A stretch of 6,814 bases of DNA, taken from an uncultured Dorea sp. GTDB taxonomy: Bacteria > Bacillota_A > Clostridia > Lachnospirales > Lachnospiraceae. Of this stretch, positions 5,826 to 6,814 are shown piece after piece. The stretch lies in contig CAOKJI010000094.1 of the NCBI GenBank assembly GCA_948468495.1, positions 1 through 6,814 of the forward strand, in the 5' to 3' direction. The translations under genes were made by a program, and so were the position numbers. The notes under the pieces were generated by a model, which worked only from the letters and a program-made list of their open reading frames with translations, searched no databases and was not told the DNA's origin. Position 1 is the first letter of the stretch. Each line of letters begins with the position of its first letter.

Positions 5826-6814
5826 ATGGCAAAGCAGTATGAAACGGTGATTGGACTGGAGGTCCATGTAGAGCTTGCGACAAAGACCAAGATTTTTTGC
5901 GGCTGCAGCACCGAATTTGGCGGCGCGCCCAATACCCATACCTGTCCGGTATGTACCGGGATGCCTGGCTCGCTTCCAGTATTGAACAGGCAGGTAGTAG
6001 AATACGCGGCAGCGATTGGCCTTGCCACAAACTGTGAGATTGCAAGGGTGTGCAAATTTGACCGGAAGAATTATTTCTATCCGGATAATCCGCAGAACTA
6101 CCAGATATCCCAATTGTACCTCCCCATTGCGAGAAACGGCTACATTGAGATTGAAGCAGGAAATATTCAGAAAAAAATCCGTATTCACGAAATGCATATG
6201 GAAGAGGACGCGGGGAAGCTGGTACACGACGAATGGGACGATACTTCTCTGGTTGATTATAACCGAAGCGGCGTTCCGCTGGTGGAAATCGTATCGGAGC
6301 CGGACATGCGTTCCGCAGAAGAGGTGATTGCTTATCTGGAAAAGCTAAGGCTGATTATTCAGTATCTGGGAGCATCTGACTGCAAACTGCAGGAAGGTTC
6401 CATGCGGGCCGATGTCAATCTATCCGTCCGGGAAATGGGAAGCGAAGAGTTCGGCACCAGAACAGAGATGAAGAATCTGAACTCCTTCAAAGCGATTTCC
6501 AGAGCCATCGAAGGAGAGCGCAGGCGGCAGATTGAACTGTTAGAAGAGGGGAGAAAAGTGGAACAGGAAACCAGAAGATGGGACGACAATAAGGAAGCGT
6601 CCCATGCCATGCGTTCCAAGGAGGATGCGAAGGATTACCGGTATTTCCCGGAGCCTGATCTGGTTCCCATTGTAATCGACGATGAATGGTTGGCAGAGAT
6701 TAAGGCCAGACAGCCGGAGCTTCGGACAGAAAAGCTGGCGCGTTACGAGAAGGAATTTGACATTCCCAGATATGATGCGGAAATTATTACTTCCTCCAAA
6801 CATCTGGCGGATCT
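5826..6814 (+). CDS. gatB: Asp-tRNA(Asn)/Glu-tRNA(Gln) amidotransferase subunit B, 3' end missing
   Basis: GatB binds the misacylated tRNA, activates the side-chain carboxylate with ATP and amidates it using ammonia channelled from GatA. The first 329 codons are present, about 70% of a usual GatB. The cradle domain starts [13 protein letters not shown]. The zinc-binding cysteines are Cys25, Cys27, Cys40 and Cys43 ([10 protein letters not shown], then CPVC). Also present are [20 protein letters not shown], the metal/active-site segment [25 protein letters not shown] and the [11 protein letters not shown] and [10 protein letters not shown] blocks. The C-terminal helical and YqeY-like tail domains lie beyond the edge. 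The ATG at 5826 is 2 bases after the gatA stop, with GGGAGGAAGG just upstream inside gatA, so translation is probably coupled. No frameshift or missing key residue is seen. Confidence 0.97.
   Translation, partial: MAKQYETVIGLEVHVELATKTKIFCGCSTEFGGAPNTHTCPVCTGMPGSLPVLNRQVVEYAAAIGLATNCEIARVCKFDRKNYFYPDNPQNYQISQLYLPIARNGYIEIEAGNIQKKIRIHEMHMEEDAGKLVHDEWDDTSLVDYNRSGVPLVEIVSEPDMRSAEEVIAYLEKLRLIIQYLGASDCKLQEGSMRADVNLSVREMGSEEFGTRTEMKNLNSFKAISRAIEGERRRQIELLEEGRKVEQETRRWDDNKEASHAMRSKEDAKDYRYFPEPDLVPIVIDDEWLAEIKARQPELRTEKLARYEKEFDIPRYDAEIITSSKHLAD

Noticed and set aside
5598..6227. Long minus-strand ORF (209 codons) opposite the gatA tail and gatB start
   Set aside because: It is antisense to two well-supported genes. 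Part of it stays open because the 36-bp repeats lack stops on that strand, so it is a by-product of the repeat array.

Overview
The window looks like chromosomal DNA of a Gram-positive, moderate-G+C Clostridia, most likely a Lachnospiraceae member. The reasons are strong AGGAGG-type ribosome binding sites, a T-box leader on an aminoacyl-tRNA synthetase gene, an archaeal-type non-discriminating AspRS, and a linked gatCAB operon. No direct taxonomic marker such as rRNA is present, so this is inference.

Layout. At the left edge (1-139, minus strand) is the 5' end of an unidentified gene. It diverges from two plus-strand genes for XRE-type helix-turn-helix proteins (302-1183 and 1220-1456). A 180-base AT-rich stretch without a gene follows, then a good sigma-A promoter (1637-1665) and a long T-box leader (about 1672-2034) ending in an intrinsic terminator. 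The leader precedes aspS (2106-3440). A 164-bp imperfect inverted repeat resembling a MITE (3469-3632) lies between aspS and gatC (3693-3986). A 145-base spacer with a possible 18-codon leader ORF (4082-4138) separates gatC from gatA (4144-5823). gatB (5826 to the right edge) runs out of the window.

How the genes work together. AspRS carries His35 and Pro90 at the two positions that, from what I recall of the family, mark non-discriminating enzymes. It is therefore predicted to charge both tRNA-Asp and tRNA-Asn with aspartate. GatCAB then converts the misacylated Asp-tRNA-Asn (and Glu-tRNA-Gln, if a non-discriminating GluRS exists) to the correct amide forms. A T-box that senses uncharged tRNA in front of this set is a coherent circuit. 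The specifier codon (Asp or Asn) could not be settled by eye.

Most unusual content. A 57-60 bp unit occurs as three tandem in-frame copies in the first HTH gene and as one diverged in-frame copy inside gatA, in a stretch normally absent from GatA. It looks like a short dispersed repeat that invades coding sequence. gatA also ends in five tandem 36-bp (12-residue) repeats that lengthen the protein well past the usual GatA C-terminus. Together with the MITE-like element, this region shows three different kinds of repeat activity inside a housekeeping operon.
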